Shown in pieces: positions 15,145 to 23,069 of a stretch of 27,561 bases of DNA (within the stretch, counting starts at the first letter, position 1; each line of letters opens with the position of its first letter). The stretch lies in contig MGVW01000031.1 in assembly GCA_001800675.1 (NCBI GenBank), forward strand, positions 1-27,561, given 5' to 3'. The notes under the pieces were generated by a model, which worked only from the letters and a program-made list of their open reading frames with translations, was not told the DNA's origin and searched no databases. Made by a program: the position numbers and the translations under genes. Source of the stretch: Euryarchaeota archaeon RBG_13_57_23 (GTDB taxonomy: Archaea; Thermoplasmatota; Thermoplasmata; UBA10834).

Positions 15145-16791
15145 TCAGCGCCAATCGTGCCTCAGGACCTCGCCCGCCAGTGCCTTTGTCTGAGCTCCGT
15201 TGTCGACCGCCAACTGGCCGTTCACGATCACATAGGGTATGCCGTCAGGATACCGGTGCGGGTAGTTCTCGAACGGATACTTGTGAGGCCATAGGTTGGT
15301 CGCCCTGTCCTTGATCTTCGAGAGGTCGATCATCGCGATGTCCGCCTTCATCCCCGGCCTCAGCAGACCCCTGTCATAGAGTTCGATCCTCTGCGCGGGG
15401 TAGCTCGTCATCTTCCTGACCGCCTCCTGGATCGTCAGCAACGGTTCGTCCCTGACATATCGCTCGAATATGCCCGGATACTCACCGAACGCGCAGGGCA
15501 TGTACGGTGGTGGGTCCGTCAAAGGCCCCTTTTCGGACCAAGTGGCGCAGTCAGAGGAGATCATGACCAGAGGGTGCACGAGGAGCTTCTTGATGTCCTC
15601 CTCGCTGATGTAGTCGAATATCGCTATGACCTCGTCCCGCTCCTCCACTAGCACATCGAAGTAGGTCTCGAACACGTCGTTCCTGCGTTCCTTGGCTATC
15701 CGCGCAATGGTCTTCCCCTCGAGCTTCCTCTGCTTCGGGGCATGCATGATGAATATCCTGTCGAACAGACCGTGCTTCAGCAGACCTGACGGGCCGAAGG
15801 CGGGCAGTCTGTCCTCAATGATCTCTTTCTTGATCCGCGCTCTGCTCTCCTTGGATTTCAGCAGCTCGAGCATCTCCTCCTTCCTGAGCTCGGCGAGGTA
15901 TTGCGGGAGCGCGTGACTTAGGTTCGGGGCTAGGTCAGTATGCACGTCGTTGTCCACGGTCACATCTGCGCCTCTTTTCCTGGCCTCTTCTACGAGCCCG
16001 AGCGACTCCTTCGTCCTCCCCCAGGCCCCTATCTTCGGGCAGTTGTGCGAGATCTGCACGGGGATGCCACTCTTGCTGCCGATCAGGATCGCCTCTTTGA
16101 TCGCAGTCAGTATCGTCTCCCGCTCTCCCCTGATGTGAGATGTGTAGATGCCGCGGTACTTGGCGACGACTTTGCACAGCTCGACTATCTCATTCGTCTT
16201 CGCGAAGCTCCCTGGCGGGTAAACAAGTCCGGTAGAGAGTCCGTATGCCCCTGCCCTCATCGCCTCATCGACGAGTTCCTTCATGAGCTTCATTTCCGCC
16301 GGTTTGGGGGCCCTCCTCTGGGTACCGAGGACCGCGGTTCTCACGGCTCCGTGCCCGACGAGGGTGGCGATGTTGTGGCCAACTCCTTGGGTCTCCAGCA
16401 TCGTGAGATACTCTGCAAAGGTTCTCCACTTCCATGCGTTAGAGGTCCCGGCCCATTCCCCCCAGTAGTTCTTCCAGTCATCTATGTAGGGCTCCCTGAT
16501 GGGCGCCCCGGACATGCCGCAGTTGCCGACGAGGTGCGTCGTCACGCCCTGCCTGAGAGTGCTGTCGCAACCCGGGAACACGAGCGCAGTGATGTCGGAG
16601 TGCGTGTGGATGTCCACGAATCCTGGGCAGACATAGAGGTTCGCGGCGTTGATCGCCCTCCTGCAGTCCCTCTTGTCCACGGTCCCGATCTTCGCGATGT
16701 TCTTCCCCGACAGTCCGAGGTCGGCAACATACCACGGATTGCCCGCGCCGTCTACTATCCGTCCGCCGAGTATGCCCAGGTCGAATTTCAA
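15145..16791 (-). CDS. N-acyl-D-amino-acid deacylase-like amidohydrolase
   Basis: A 548-residue amidohydrolase-superfamily enzyme closest to D-aminoacylases, which release free D-amino acids from N-acyl derivatives. Metal-site residues can be followed: H62 and H64 in IHTHSD, C91 in VGNCGMS, the histidine of TSHIRGE, the histidine of QISHNCPK and the aspartate of MISSDCATWS. These parallel the H67, H69, C96, H220, H250 and D366 of the Alcaligenes enzyme. The N-terminal KFDLGILGGRIVDGAG and the C-terminal KADIAMIDLSKIKDRAT strands build the family's small beta domain. The start is TTG at 16791 with GGTGAG 3 bases upstream. It follows the DUF1015 gene by 55 bases and is probably cotranscribed with it. 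A dipeptidase, hydantoinase-like or peptidoglycan-amide substrate cannot be excluded. Confidence 0.87.
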   Translation of the reverse strand: MKFDLGILGGRIVDGAGNPWYVADLGLSGKNIAKIGTVDKRDCRRAINAANLYVCPGFVDIHTHSDITALVFPGCDSTLRQGVTTHLVGNCGMSGAPIREPYIDDWKNYWGEWAGTSNAWKWRTFAEYLTMLETQGVGHNIATLVGHGAVRTAVLGTQRRAPKPAEMKLMKELVDEAMRAGAYGLSTGLVYPPGSFAKTNEIVELCKVVAKYRGIYTSHIRGERETILTAIKEAILIGSKSGIPVQISHNCPKIGAWGRTKESLGLVEEARKRGADVTVDNDVHTDLAPNLSHALPQYLAELRKEEMLELLKSKESRARIKKEIIEDRLPAFGPSGLLKHGLFDRIFIMHAPKQRKLEGKTIARIAKERRNDVFETYFDVLVEERDEVIAIFDYISEEDIKKLLVHPLVMISSDCATWSEKGPLTDPPPYMPCAFGEYPGIFERYVRDEPLLTIQEAVRKMTSYPAQRIELYDRGLLRPGMKADIAMIDLSKIKDRATNLWPHKYPFENYPHRYPDGIPYVIVNGQLAVDNGAQTKALAGEVLRHDWR

Positions 16792-16846
16792 AGGCTCACC
16801 GGGCGGCGTATCGAAGTCCCCGTATTTGACCGATTCACTTGTCGGG

Positions 16847-18109
16847 TCACCTGTCGAAAAGGTACAGTAACGTCCCGGACCATATCTTCGGGAAGAAATA
16901 GGTGGACTTGTGGGGCATCTTCTGTCCCGCCTCGGCGACAGCCATCACCTGCTCGACGCTCGGAGGCTTGACGAAGAAGCATGCTTGGAATTCCCCAGAG
17001 GCCATCGCGTACTTCGTGGGGCTGGTCCCTTTCACGTACTCGATGTTGACCTTGGTGTCGATCATCTCAGAGGTGTATCCTAGGAAACGCTTGAGCACCC
17101 TCTCCTGCACCATGAACACGGGCAGGTCCTGCATCGGGTCCTCTGACTTCTCTTTGTCCTTCGGGGTAGCGTGCAGGTAGGTCCTCGAGGCAGGTATCCA
17201 GACGCCGAACGCCGGAACGGGCGACCTCTCGACCGCTTCTGCGAGTTCGTCAGGTCCGTGCATCTTCTTGAGCATGAACTCCTCTTCCAGAGCCTTCGGA
17301 AGCTTCTGGATGAGCTTGGGGTCGACCTCGGTGATCAGCCTGTGTGTCGGGAAGACCACGAGTCCGCGGTTTCTGAAACTGATCAAGGTCCCCATGATGT
17401 AGTCGTAGGGCATCGAACCCTCCTTCGTGTTGTCCTTCGCCCTCATCGTGTTGCGGTACTCGAGGGCGGTCTCATACCTGTGGTGTCCGTCCGCGATCAA
17501 CAGCTTCGCGGGCTCGAGAAGCTTGGATATCTTCGATACCAGCTCTGGCTCCGAGACCTTGACGATCCTGTGGTGGACGCCCTCGGGGTCCACGAACCTC
17601 AGGACCTCCTCCCGCTTCCTGGCATCCGATAGGATCGCTTCGACGCCTTCTGTCGGGTCGTCGTACAGCAGGAATATCTGCTCGGTGTTGCCGGACATGG
17701 CGCACATGTGCAGCATCCTGTCAGCCTTGTGTTTGGGGATTGTCTTCTCGTGGGGCATGATGATGCCCCTGGAAAAATCCTCCAGCTTGACCGCAGCGAC
17801 GATCCCGGACCTCACCCTGGGCTCGCCGCCAGGCGTGCTGAAGGTCTGCTCGTAGATGTAGAAGCAACTGTCTGGGTCCTTGACAAGTACACCATCATCG
17901 AACCAGGTCTTCAGCCGTCTCGCAGCGATGGTGTATTTGTCGTTCTCGTCACCCAGGGTGATGTGCGTTATGTTGAGCCTGTCTTCCTTCAGCCTTCGCT
18001 CCATGACGCCGTCTATCACATCATAGGGCGGAGCGACAAACCTTGCGAGATCCTTGCCGAACCGCTCCGTGTTGTATCTGACGGCCTGGAATGGGATGAC
18101 CTTGGCCAA
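16847..18109 (-). CDS. DUF1015 family protein
   Basis: A 420-residue soluble protein with the DUF1015 hallmarks: the opening AKVIPFQAVRYN, the PPYDVI motif, MPHEKTIPKHKADRM, and the signature LLIADGHHRYETALEYR in the middle. The biochemical role of the family is not established, though in bacteria it is often near serine-biosynthesis genes. I place the start at a TTG (18109) giving MAKVIPFQ, which is where family members usually begin, with GGAG 10 bases upstream. A TTG at 18133 would add MRSWSTVQ. The T-rich CTTTTTAGAG near 18150-18157 may be its TATA box. It is followed by the amidohydrolase gene on the same strand, so a shared function in amino-acid metabolism is possible but not shown. 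Confidence 0.88.
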   Translation of the reverse strand: MAKVIPFQAVRYNTERFGKDLARFVAPPYDVIDGVMERRLKEDRLNITHITLGDENDKYTIAARRLKTWFDDGVLVKDPDSCFYIYEQTFSTPGGEPRVRSGIVAAVKLEDFSRGIIMPHEKTIPKHKADRMLHMCAMSGNTEQIFLLYDDPTEGVEAILSDARKREEVLRFVDPEGVHHRIVKVSEPELVSKISKLLEPAKLLIADGHHRYETALEYRNTMRAKDNTKEGSMPYDYIMGTLISFRNRGLVVFPTHRLITEVDPKLIQKLPKALEEEFMLKKMHGPDELAEAVERSPVPAFGVWIPASRTYLHATPKDKEKSEDPMQDLPVFMVQERVLKRFLGYTSEMIDTKVNIEYVKGTSPTKYAMASGEFQACFFVKPPSVEQVMAVAEAGQKMPHKSTYFFPKIWSGTLLYLFDR

Positions 18110-18150
18110 CTGAACCGTGCTCCAGGAACGCAATGATGCTATGAATCTCT

Positions 18151-18184
18151 AAAAAGGTTTGGTCTCAGTGGGTTCCGCGGGAAC
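18151..18184 (-). terminator. Palindrome plus T5 after the rubrerythrin-like gene
   Basis: Directly after the stop at 18189 the minus strand has GTTCC-CGC-GGAAC (18172-18184), a perfect 5-base-pair stem, then TTTTT at 18151-18155. The T run may double as part of the DUF1015 promoter. Confidence 0.5.
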
Positions 18185-18188
18185 ACGG

Positions 18189-18674
18189 TCAGTCGAGCAG
18201 AGGCACGTATCCGTACCACACGCCGTCGTCCTCGAGATACCTGAGGTTCTCCTCGAGCATCTCCTTGTGTCCCCGCTCCATCTTCTCGAGCATCGAGAAT
18301 ATCTCTCTGAGAACCGGGCCGGCGATTGCGCCGTTCTTGGAGTAGAATTCGATCGACCGCTCCTCGGTCCTAATGCCGAGTTTCAGCGCGGAGATCGCAT
18401 CCTTCGTCACAATTGCGTTCTTCTTGACCTTCTCAGGGAATATCTCAGCGAGGCCCTTCTCGATCATCTCCTTGGAGGGCTTCTTCGGCTTGCCCCCGAG
18501 CCTCTTCAGCTCGTTAGTAAGGATCGTCGCGTGCTCGTTCTCGTCCTTCGACAAGCCGCTCATCAGAGGCTTGGCCTTCTCGTCCTTCACCAACTCTCCG
18601 AACCTGGCGTAGTACTCCACCCCGAACCGCTCGAACTCTATCGCGGCTGCAAGGATCTCCTTGATATCCGCCAT
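18189..18674 (-). CDS. Rubrerythrin/ferritin-like diiron protein without rubredoxin domain
   Basis: A 161-residue four-helix-bundle protein. Helix A carries EFERFGVEYY (E15 as the likely ligand), helix B has E45-N-E-H48, helix C EERSIEFY (E105) and helix D E133-R-G-H136. The two ExxH pairs and the symmetric glutamates are the diiron signature of the rubrerythrin/ferritin-like family. The cysteine-bearing rubredoxin tail of true rubrerythrins is absent, so electrons must come from a separate donor. A role in peroxide or oxygen detoxification in an anaerobe is likely. The start has a clear GGAAGGTG ribosome site 6 bases upstream. A palindrome sits between the TATA-like box and the gene, hinting at repressor control. 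Confidence 0.87.
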   Translation of the reverse strand: MADIKEILAAAIEFERFGVEYYARFGELVKDEKAKPLMSGLSKDENEHATILTNELKRLGGKPKKPSKEMIEKGLAEIFPEKVKKNAIVTKDAISALKLGIRTEERSIEFYSKNGAIAGPVLREIFSMLEKMERGHKEMLEENLRYLEDDGVWYGYVPLLD

Positions 18675-18703
18675 CTAGAACACCTTCCGTGCACCCTTGA
18701 CGA

Positions 18704-18727
18704 AGGCCTGCGGCCTATTAATCATTG
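18704..18727 (-). promoter_or_regulatory. Promoter of the rubrerythrin-like gene with a candidate operator
   Basis: Minus-strand GATTAATAGG (about 18714-18723) is a TATA-like box. It overlaps the inverted repeat AGGCC-GCA-GGCCT (18704-18716, shown on the minus strand), which then lies between the TATA box and the predicted transcription start. A regulator bound there would block initiation. Confidence 0.4.
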
Positions 18728-18802
18728 TGCAGAACCCATGTGGAAGGTCGGGTCCCCGCCAGTACGGAACGGGGTGATAAGCGTAGCGGAGCCAACGTGA
18801 GA

Positions 18803-18841
18803 TTTGATACCCACTCTGTACCCTATTATATACATATCAAA
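18803..18841 (+). promoter_or_regulatory. Promoter of the histidine kinase gene flanked by an inverted repeat
   Basis: TATTATATA (18824-18832) is a strong archaeal TATA box and predicts transcription from about 18853-18858. It is bracketed by TTTGATA (18803-18809) and its exact reverse complement TATCAAA (18835-18841). The surrounding gap 18675-18890 also has a CCCCG/CGGGG stem (18754-18774) and no gene. Confidence 0.5.
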
Positions 18842-18890
18842 GTAATAGCAAAATGCTGCCAGTCAGAGTAGTCTAGCGGTGACGAAGGAG

Positions 18891-21470
18891 ATGGCGAACT
18901 CATCGGCTCCCCCCATGTTCATCGTTGAAGAGAGGGCCACCCCTCGTCCCCACGAGATCGGGAAGGGAGTGGAGATAGACCGGATGGTGGAGAGGTTGGG
19001 CGACCTCGCCGCAATGATCGCGCGCGACCGACCCATCGCGGAGACAGTCAAGGAGACTCTAGGAGACATATCGGAGCTGTTCGGGATCGGCGAGCTCATC
19101 ATCGAGATAACCGCGCCCGACGTCAAACCGAATCTTCACTGGGCCACCTACGGGATACCGGCTGCTAGGGCGAAGGCCATCGTCGACAATCTCAGCCACG
19201 AGTTCATCGACGACGAGGTGCTCAACATGGTGCTCTCCGAGAAGTACCGCGTCACCAAGAACGCCTACTATGTGCCCTCGGAGGAGTGGCTCGCACTTAT
19301 CCGGTCTGACCCGTTCATGGACCATCCCGCATACTACCGGTACCCCGAGAACGTGAAGACTCCGCGCGCCAACGCGGACATCTGGCACGAGGCGGATTCA
19401 TACAAGTTCACGGTCAGGGACAACAATGGAGAGATCGTGGGCGTCCTCGAGGCATCATATCCAAGCACGGGCAAACTGCTTCAGAAAGAGACCCTAGAGC
19501 ACATGGAGCTTTTCGTCGAGATGATCGCGATTGCGGTCGGACGAGAGCGCAGCCATGTAGCCCTGGCCAAGAAGCACGCAGGGCCATCTCATAAGACCGA
19601 GCTGCTCGAGGATGTCCTGAAGATCGCCTCTTCTATTGTGTCCGAACGGGATGTGAGGAAACTCTCCGAGATGGTGCTCGCATCGGTTTCTTCTCTGTTC
19701 GGCTTCGCGCGGGTAGAGCTGATAGTCTATGACGAATCGGACGGGGCGTTCAAGTGGCGGGCCCTGTTCGGGCATAGCACGCGTGCGGAGAGCGAGGTCC
19801 AGCATAAGTCGATCCCGGTCGACGTGGTTTTCGAAGATCTTGCCGAGGGTCGCAAGATCGGCAAGTTCGCATACTTCACCAGGGCCGAGCAGAGGACCTC
19901 GAGACAGTTGGCGTATGAGCCGGATCCGGAGGAGCAGGCCAACGCGGAATTGCCTCGGAAGAAGGACGAGATGCGGAAAGGGGACTACCTTGCGTTCCCG
20001 CTCCGAGATTCCGCGGGCAGAGTCGTCGGTGTCCTGTATCCGTCGAATCCTTTGGACGGCAAGATCCCCGACATGGCAACCATAGAGACCATCGAGATAT
20101 TCACCTCGCTCGCCGAGGTCGCTCTCGAGAATGCGAGATTGAGCACGGACAGAGAGCAGGCGCTTAGGTTGGGTGGACAGAAGACCGAGCAGCTCTCAAG
20201 GATCCTCGACATGGCTACGGGTATCATGTATGTCCGCGACCTCGACCAGATGCTCGACACGATTCTCAAAACCCTGGCGCGCCTGCTCGGCATCAGGAGG
20301 ATGGTCATCGGGGTGAAACACGCACAGGAGGGCGTCTACAAGATAGAAGCCCTCTATGGATTCTCGGCCAAGGTCGCTGAGGAGATCAAGATGGTTACAT
20401 ATCCTATCTACCAGGTCGACAGCATCGTCGACGCACGCCCCGACACAAGGGGAGACATGTACTCGAGATGGTGGGAGAAGCTCGGCAGAATCACATACTA
20501 CTCCCCAGCGGAAGGCGTCAAGGCGATAACGAAGGAAGAGATGGCATACTACCCAGATCCAGATCTGATAAGGATGCCAAGGACTGGCAAGGGACGATGG
20601 CACGAACTAGACTACATGGACACCATTGTCATGGACAAGATGGGCTCCCCCATCGCCTACCTCGAGCTCCTCAAACCGAGAGACGATCGAATCCCAGATG
20701 CCGACACGGTTGAGATCATCGAGATTTTCGCGAGCCTCGCCGGGATAGCCATCGAGAACGCGCGCCTGCTCCAAAATCACATTGACAGCAGACAGGAGGC
20801 GGAGCTGTACACGGACGTGCTGTCTCACGATATCAAGAACTTCAACCAGGCGATACTGGGATACCTCGAACTCCTCAAGAGTAAGATGGACACCCCAGAC
20901 AAGGTCACGATAATCGACAAGATCGCAGAACAGGTGATGAACACCAGTTGGCTCGCGAGCAACGTGAGAACGATGTCCCGAGTCACCTTCGAAGACGTCG
21001 AACTGATCAGGACCGATCTCGGCAGCGTGCTCGCGGATTGCATCAGGAGCGTGAGCCAGTACTACCCAGGACGAAGGATTGTGGTCCATCACACGGTCGA
21101 ACAGAACACATATTTCGTACTCGCCGACGAGCTAATTCGGGAACTCTTCACCAACATACTCACGAACGCTGTCAAGTACGACTCACACGAGCCGCTGGAG
21201 ATCGATGTGTCCATAGAGCCTATGTACGCGGAAGACAAGAAGCGCTGGCGCGTGGCTATTTCCGACCGAGGCATGGGCGTTCCAGACGACATGAAACCGA
21301 TGATATTCGACAGGTTCTCCAAGGCCCCCAAGAAGAAGGGCTCCGGCATGGGACTCCACATCGTGAAGACCTTGGCGCAGCGTTATGGGGGCAGGGTCTG
21401 GATCGAGGACAGAGTTCATGGAGACTGTTCCAAGGGTGCGGTCTTCAAGGTAGAACTACCGGCGGCCTGA
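18891..21470 (+). CDS. Soluble sensor histidine kinase with three tandem GAF-like domains
   Basis: An 859-residue cytoplasmic kinase with no membrane segment. Three GAF-like sensor units of about 190 residues each lie at roughly 32-222, 236-421 and 432-628. Each ends in a similar helix (IEIFTSLAEVALENARL, IEIFASLAGIAIENARL) and each contains a Y-Y/F-x-x-E plus PDP-type loop, so they look like internal duplications. The H-box is LSHDIKNFNQ with phospho-acceptor H646. The ATPase domain follows: N-box LFTNILTNAVKY, G1 DRGMG, G2 GSGMGL. No receiver or output domain is attached and no response regulator gene is next to it. Start: ATG 18891 has GGTGA 8 bases upstream; a GTG at 18879 in the same frame would add four residues. 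The ligand of the sensors is unknown. Confidence 0.9.
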   Translation: MANSSAPPMFIVEERATPRPHEIGKGVEIDRMVERLGDLAAMIARDRPIAETVKETLGDISELFGIGELIIEITAPDVKPNLHWATYGIPAARAKAIVDNLSHEFIDDEVLNMVLSEKYRVTKNAYYVPSEEWLALIRSDPFMDHPAYYRYPENVKTPRANADIWHEADSYKFTVRDNNGEIVGVLEASYPSTGKLLQKETLEHMELFVEMIAIAVGRERSHVALAKKHAGPSHKTELLEDVLKIASSIVSERDVRKLSEMVLASVSSLFGFARVELIVYDESDGAFKWRALFGHSTRAESEVQHKSIPVDVVFEDLAEGRKIGKFAYFTRAEQRTSRQLAYEPDPEEQANAELPRKKDEMRKGDYLAFPLRDSAGRVVGVLYPSNPLDGKIPDMATIETIEIFTSLAEVALENARLSTDREQALRLGGQKTEQLSRILDMATGIMYVRDLDQMLDTILKTLARLLGIRRMVIGVKHAQEGVYKIEALYGFSAKVAEEIKMVTYPIYQVDSIVDARPDTRGDMYSRWWEKLGRITYYSPAEGVKAITKEEMAYYPDPDLIRMPRTGKGRWHELDYMDTIVMDKMGSPIAYLELLKPRDDRIPDADTVEIIEIFASLAGIAIENARLLQNHIDSRQEAELYTDVLSHDIKNFNQAILGYLELLKSKMDTPDKVTIIDKIAEQVMNTSWLASNVRTMSRVTFEDVELIRTDLGSVLADCIRSVSQYYPGRRIVVHHTVEQNTYFVLADELIRELFTNILTNAVKYDSHEPLEIDVSIEPMYAEDKKRWRVAISDRGMGVPDDMKPMIFDRFSKAPKKKGSGMGLHIVKTLAQRYGGRVWIEDRVHGDCSKGAVFKVELPAA

Positions 21471-21477
21471 AGTCGCC

Positions 21478-22404
21478 TCAGAGATACGCATACCCGTCCA
21501 TCATGTCGACGACAGTGCCCCCGACCCTCACCGATTCGATATCCTTCTTTGCAGATGTCTGCACTTCGATCGATATCTTGCTCGGTCTGCCCATTTCGTA
21601 TCCTTGCTCGTTCTTCATGACCACTTTTCTGCTGACTGGTACCAGCTCGTGGTCGACCAGGTAGGCGCCAAGGCAGCCGCTGGCGCTACCCGTCGCGGGA
21701 TCTTCAACGACGTTCTTGCCCGTGAGGTAGAGTCCTCTCGAATGAGAAGTGGAAGATGGCTCCACCGGCTCGAGGCAGGTAACATACAGATCGGCGATTC
21801 CTTTGGGCAGCTCGTCGAGAAGCTCGGTGAACGCAGCCGCATTCCCTGCTGCTTTCTCGACCGCTCTCCTTGACCGGACGGGTGCAATGACCCACGGGAG
21901 TCCGGTGGAGACCAGTTGCGGTGGCATCCTCTCTACATCGAAATCCGATTCCATGAGAGACAGCGCCTTCGCGATCCCTCTGACGTCCTCGATGATGGGG
22001 CCGAACTCGGGCAGGTTCTGGACGGTGACTATCTTGGTGATCCGGCCATTCGAGGAGAATATTTCCACAGGCATCACGCCAGCCTTAACCTCCATCTTGA
22101 CCGTCGTCATGGGCGCCTTCAGTCTGATCCGTCCTTCCTTCGCGAGGACGTAGAATGTCCCGAGCGTGGGATGACCAGCGTAGGGTATCTCCTTGTCCGG
22201 GACGAAGATCCTGACTCTGAAATCCGCACCTGAGCCTTTCGTGGGCGGCACCACGAAGGTCGTCTCCGACAGGTTCATCTCCATGGCCAGGAGCTGCATC
22301 TCGCGCGATGTGAGGTCCTCGGCCTCTGGGAACACTGCCAGCGGGTTCCCTCCGAAGGGCTTGTTGGCGAACACGTCGACCCTGACATACCTGGCCTTCT
22401 TCAT
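21478..22404 (-). CDS. PhzF-family isomerase/epimerase-like protein
   Basis: A 308-residue protein of the PhzF (diaminopimelate-epimerase-fold) family. Visible marks are VDVFANKPFGGNPLAVF at the N-terminus, the catalytic glutamate in NLSETTFV (E47), the GHPTLGTFYVL loop and the C-terminal EDPATGSASGCLGAYL that closes the active site. The true substrates of most PhzF-like proteins are unknown; proton shifts on amino-acid-derived compounds are the common theme. It begins 18 bases after the iorB stop on the same strand and is probably in the iorAB operon, which fits a role in aromatic amino-acid metabolism. It is convergent with the kinase gene, with 7 bases between stops. Confidence 0.9.
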   Translation of the reverse strand: MKKARYVRVDVFANKPFGGNPLAVFPEAEDLTSREMQLLAMEMNLSETTFVVPPTKGSGADFRVRIFVPDKEIPYAGHPTLGTFYVLAKEGRIRLKAPMTTVKMEVKAGVMPVEIFSSNGRITKIVTVQNLPEFGPIIEDVRGIAKALSLMESDFDVERMPPQLVSTGLPWVIAPVRSRRAVEKAAGNAAAFTELLDELPKGIADLYVTCLEPVEPSSTSHSRGLYLTGKNVVEDPATGSASGCLGAYLVDHELVPVSRKVVMKNEQGYEMGRPSKISIEVQTSAKKDIESVRVGGTVVDMMDGYAYL

Positions 22405-22422
22405 GCGAATCCCGTTGTGAAC

Positions 22423-23067
22423 TCACTTCTTGCACTTAACAATGTTGCACAGGGTCTCGAACGCAGCCTTCTTGCCCAAATCGAAGGCCTTCAGGTTCAC
22501 TTCGATGGCCTTCTTCGGGACGTTCTCCGAGATGGATTTCTTGAGCGCCTCCTCCGGGACTGGGAAGGCTTCGAGAGTGCTCAGGGCTCCGAGCATCACG
22601 ATGTTCTCGGTGAGCGCGTTGCCCGCCTGCTTGGCGATCGCGAGGGCATCTATTACTGCGATCTTGTCGGTCACCTCGGACAGCCGCGCCTTGACGTCCT
22701 CAACGGACATGTACTTCGCGGTCTTGTCCTTCATGTGGCCTATCGTCTCTATGATTGGGTGTTGTATCCTCTTGTTCATCACGACGACACCGCCCGGCTT
22801 CAGATGCTCGACGTATCTGAGCGCCTCTAGCGCTTCCAGGGCGAGGATCGCATCCGCTCCAGCGACAGGTATCAGAGGGGATCGTATCTGCTCCCCTATC
22901 CGCATGTGTATGTTTATCGAGCCGCTCCTCTGTGAAAGACCGTGTTGCTCTCCGGTGAGCGCCCGTATCCCGGCCGAGGCGCACGCGGACCCAATGACGT
23001 TCGATAGGAGCACGAGCCCCTGTCCTCCCACTCCTGACATGTATATGCTGAACTCGTCCGAGGTCAT
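22423..23067 (-). CDS. iorB: Indolepyruvate:ferredoxin oxidoreductase beta subunit
   Basis: A 214-residue gamma-type subunit of the 2-oxoacid:ferredoxin oxidoreductase family. The N-terminal MSGVGGQGLVLLSNVIG is the family's glycine-rich motif, and TGEQHGLSQRSGSINIHMRIG is characteristic of IorB. With IorA it oxidises aryl-pyruvates from transaminated aromatic amino acids to aryl-acetyl-CoA while reducing ferredoxin. ATG 23067 is preferred: it lies 2 bases after the iorA stop with GGGAGG in the end of iorA. A longer reading from 23130 overlaps iorA with no family similarity. Confidence 0.93.
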   Translation of the reverse strand: MTSDEFSIYMSGVGGQGLVLLSNVIGSACASAGIRALTGEQHGLSQRSGSINIHMRIGEQIRSPLIPVAGADAILALEALEALRYVEHLKPGGVVVMNKRIQHPIIETIGHMKDKTAKYMSVEDVKARLSEVTDKIAVIDALAIAKQAGNALTENIVMLGALSTLEAFPVPEEALKKSISENVPKKAIEVNLKAFDLGKKAAFETLCNIVKCKK

Positions 23068-23069
23068 GG

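Noticed and set aside
15940..16971. Plus-strand open frame of 343 codons opposite the amidohydrolase
   Set aside because: The minus-strand reading has the full metal-site motif set; the plus frame has no domain signal and crosses two real genes.
18725..18800. Possible tRNA or small RNA in the gap before the kinase
   Set aside because: There is a CCCCG/CGGGG stem but no TTC-loop consensus, no CCA-compatible acceptor pairing and no cloverleaf.
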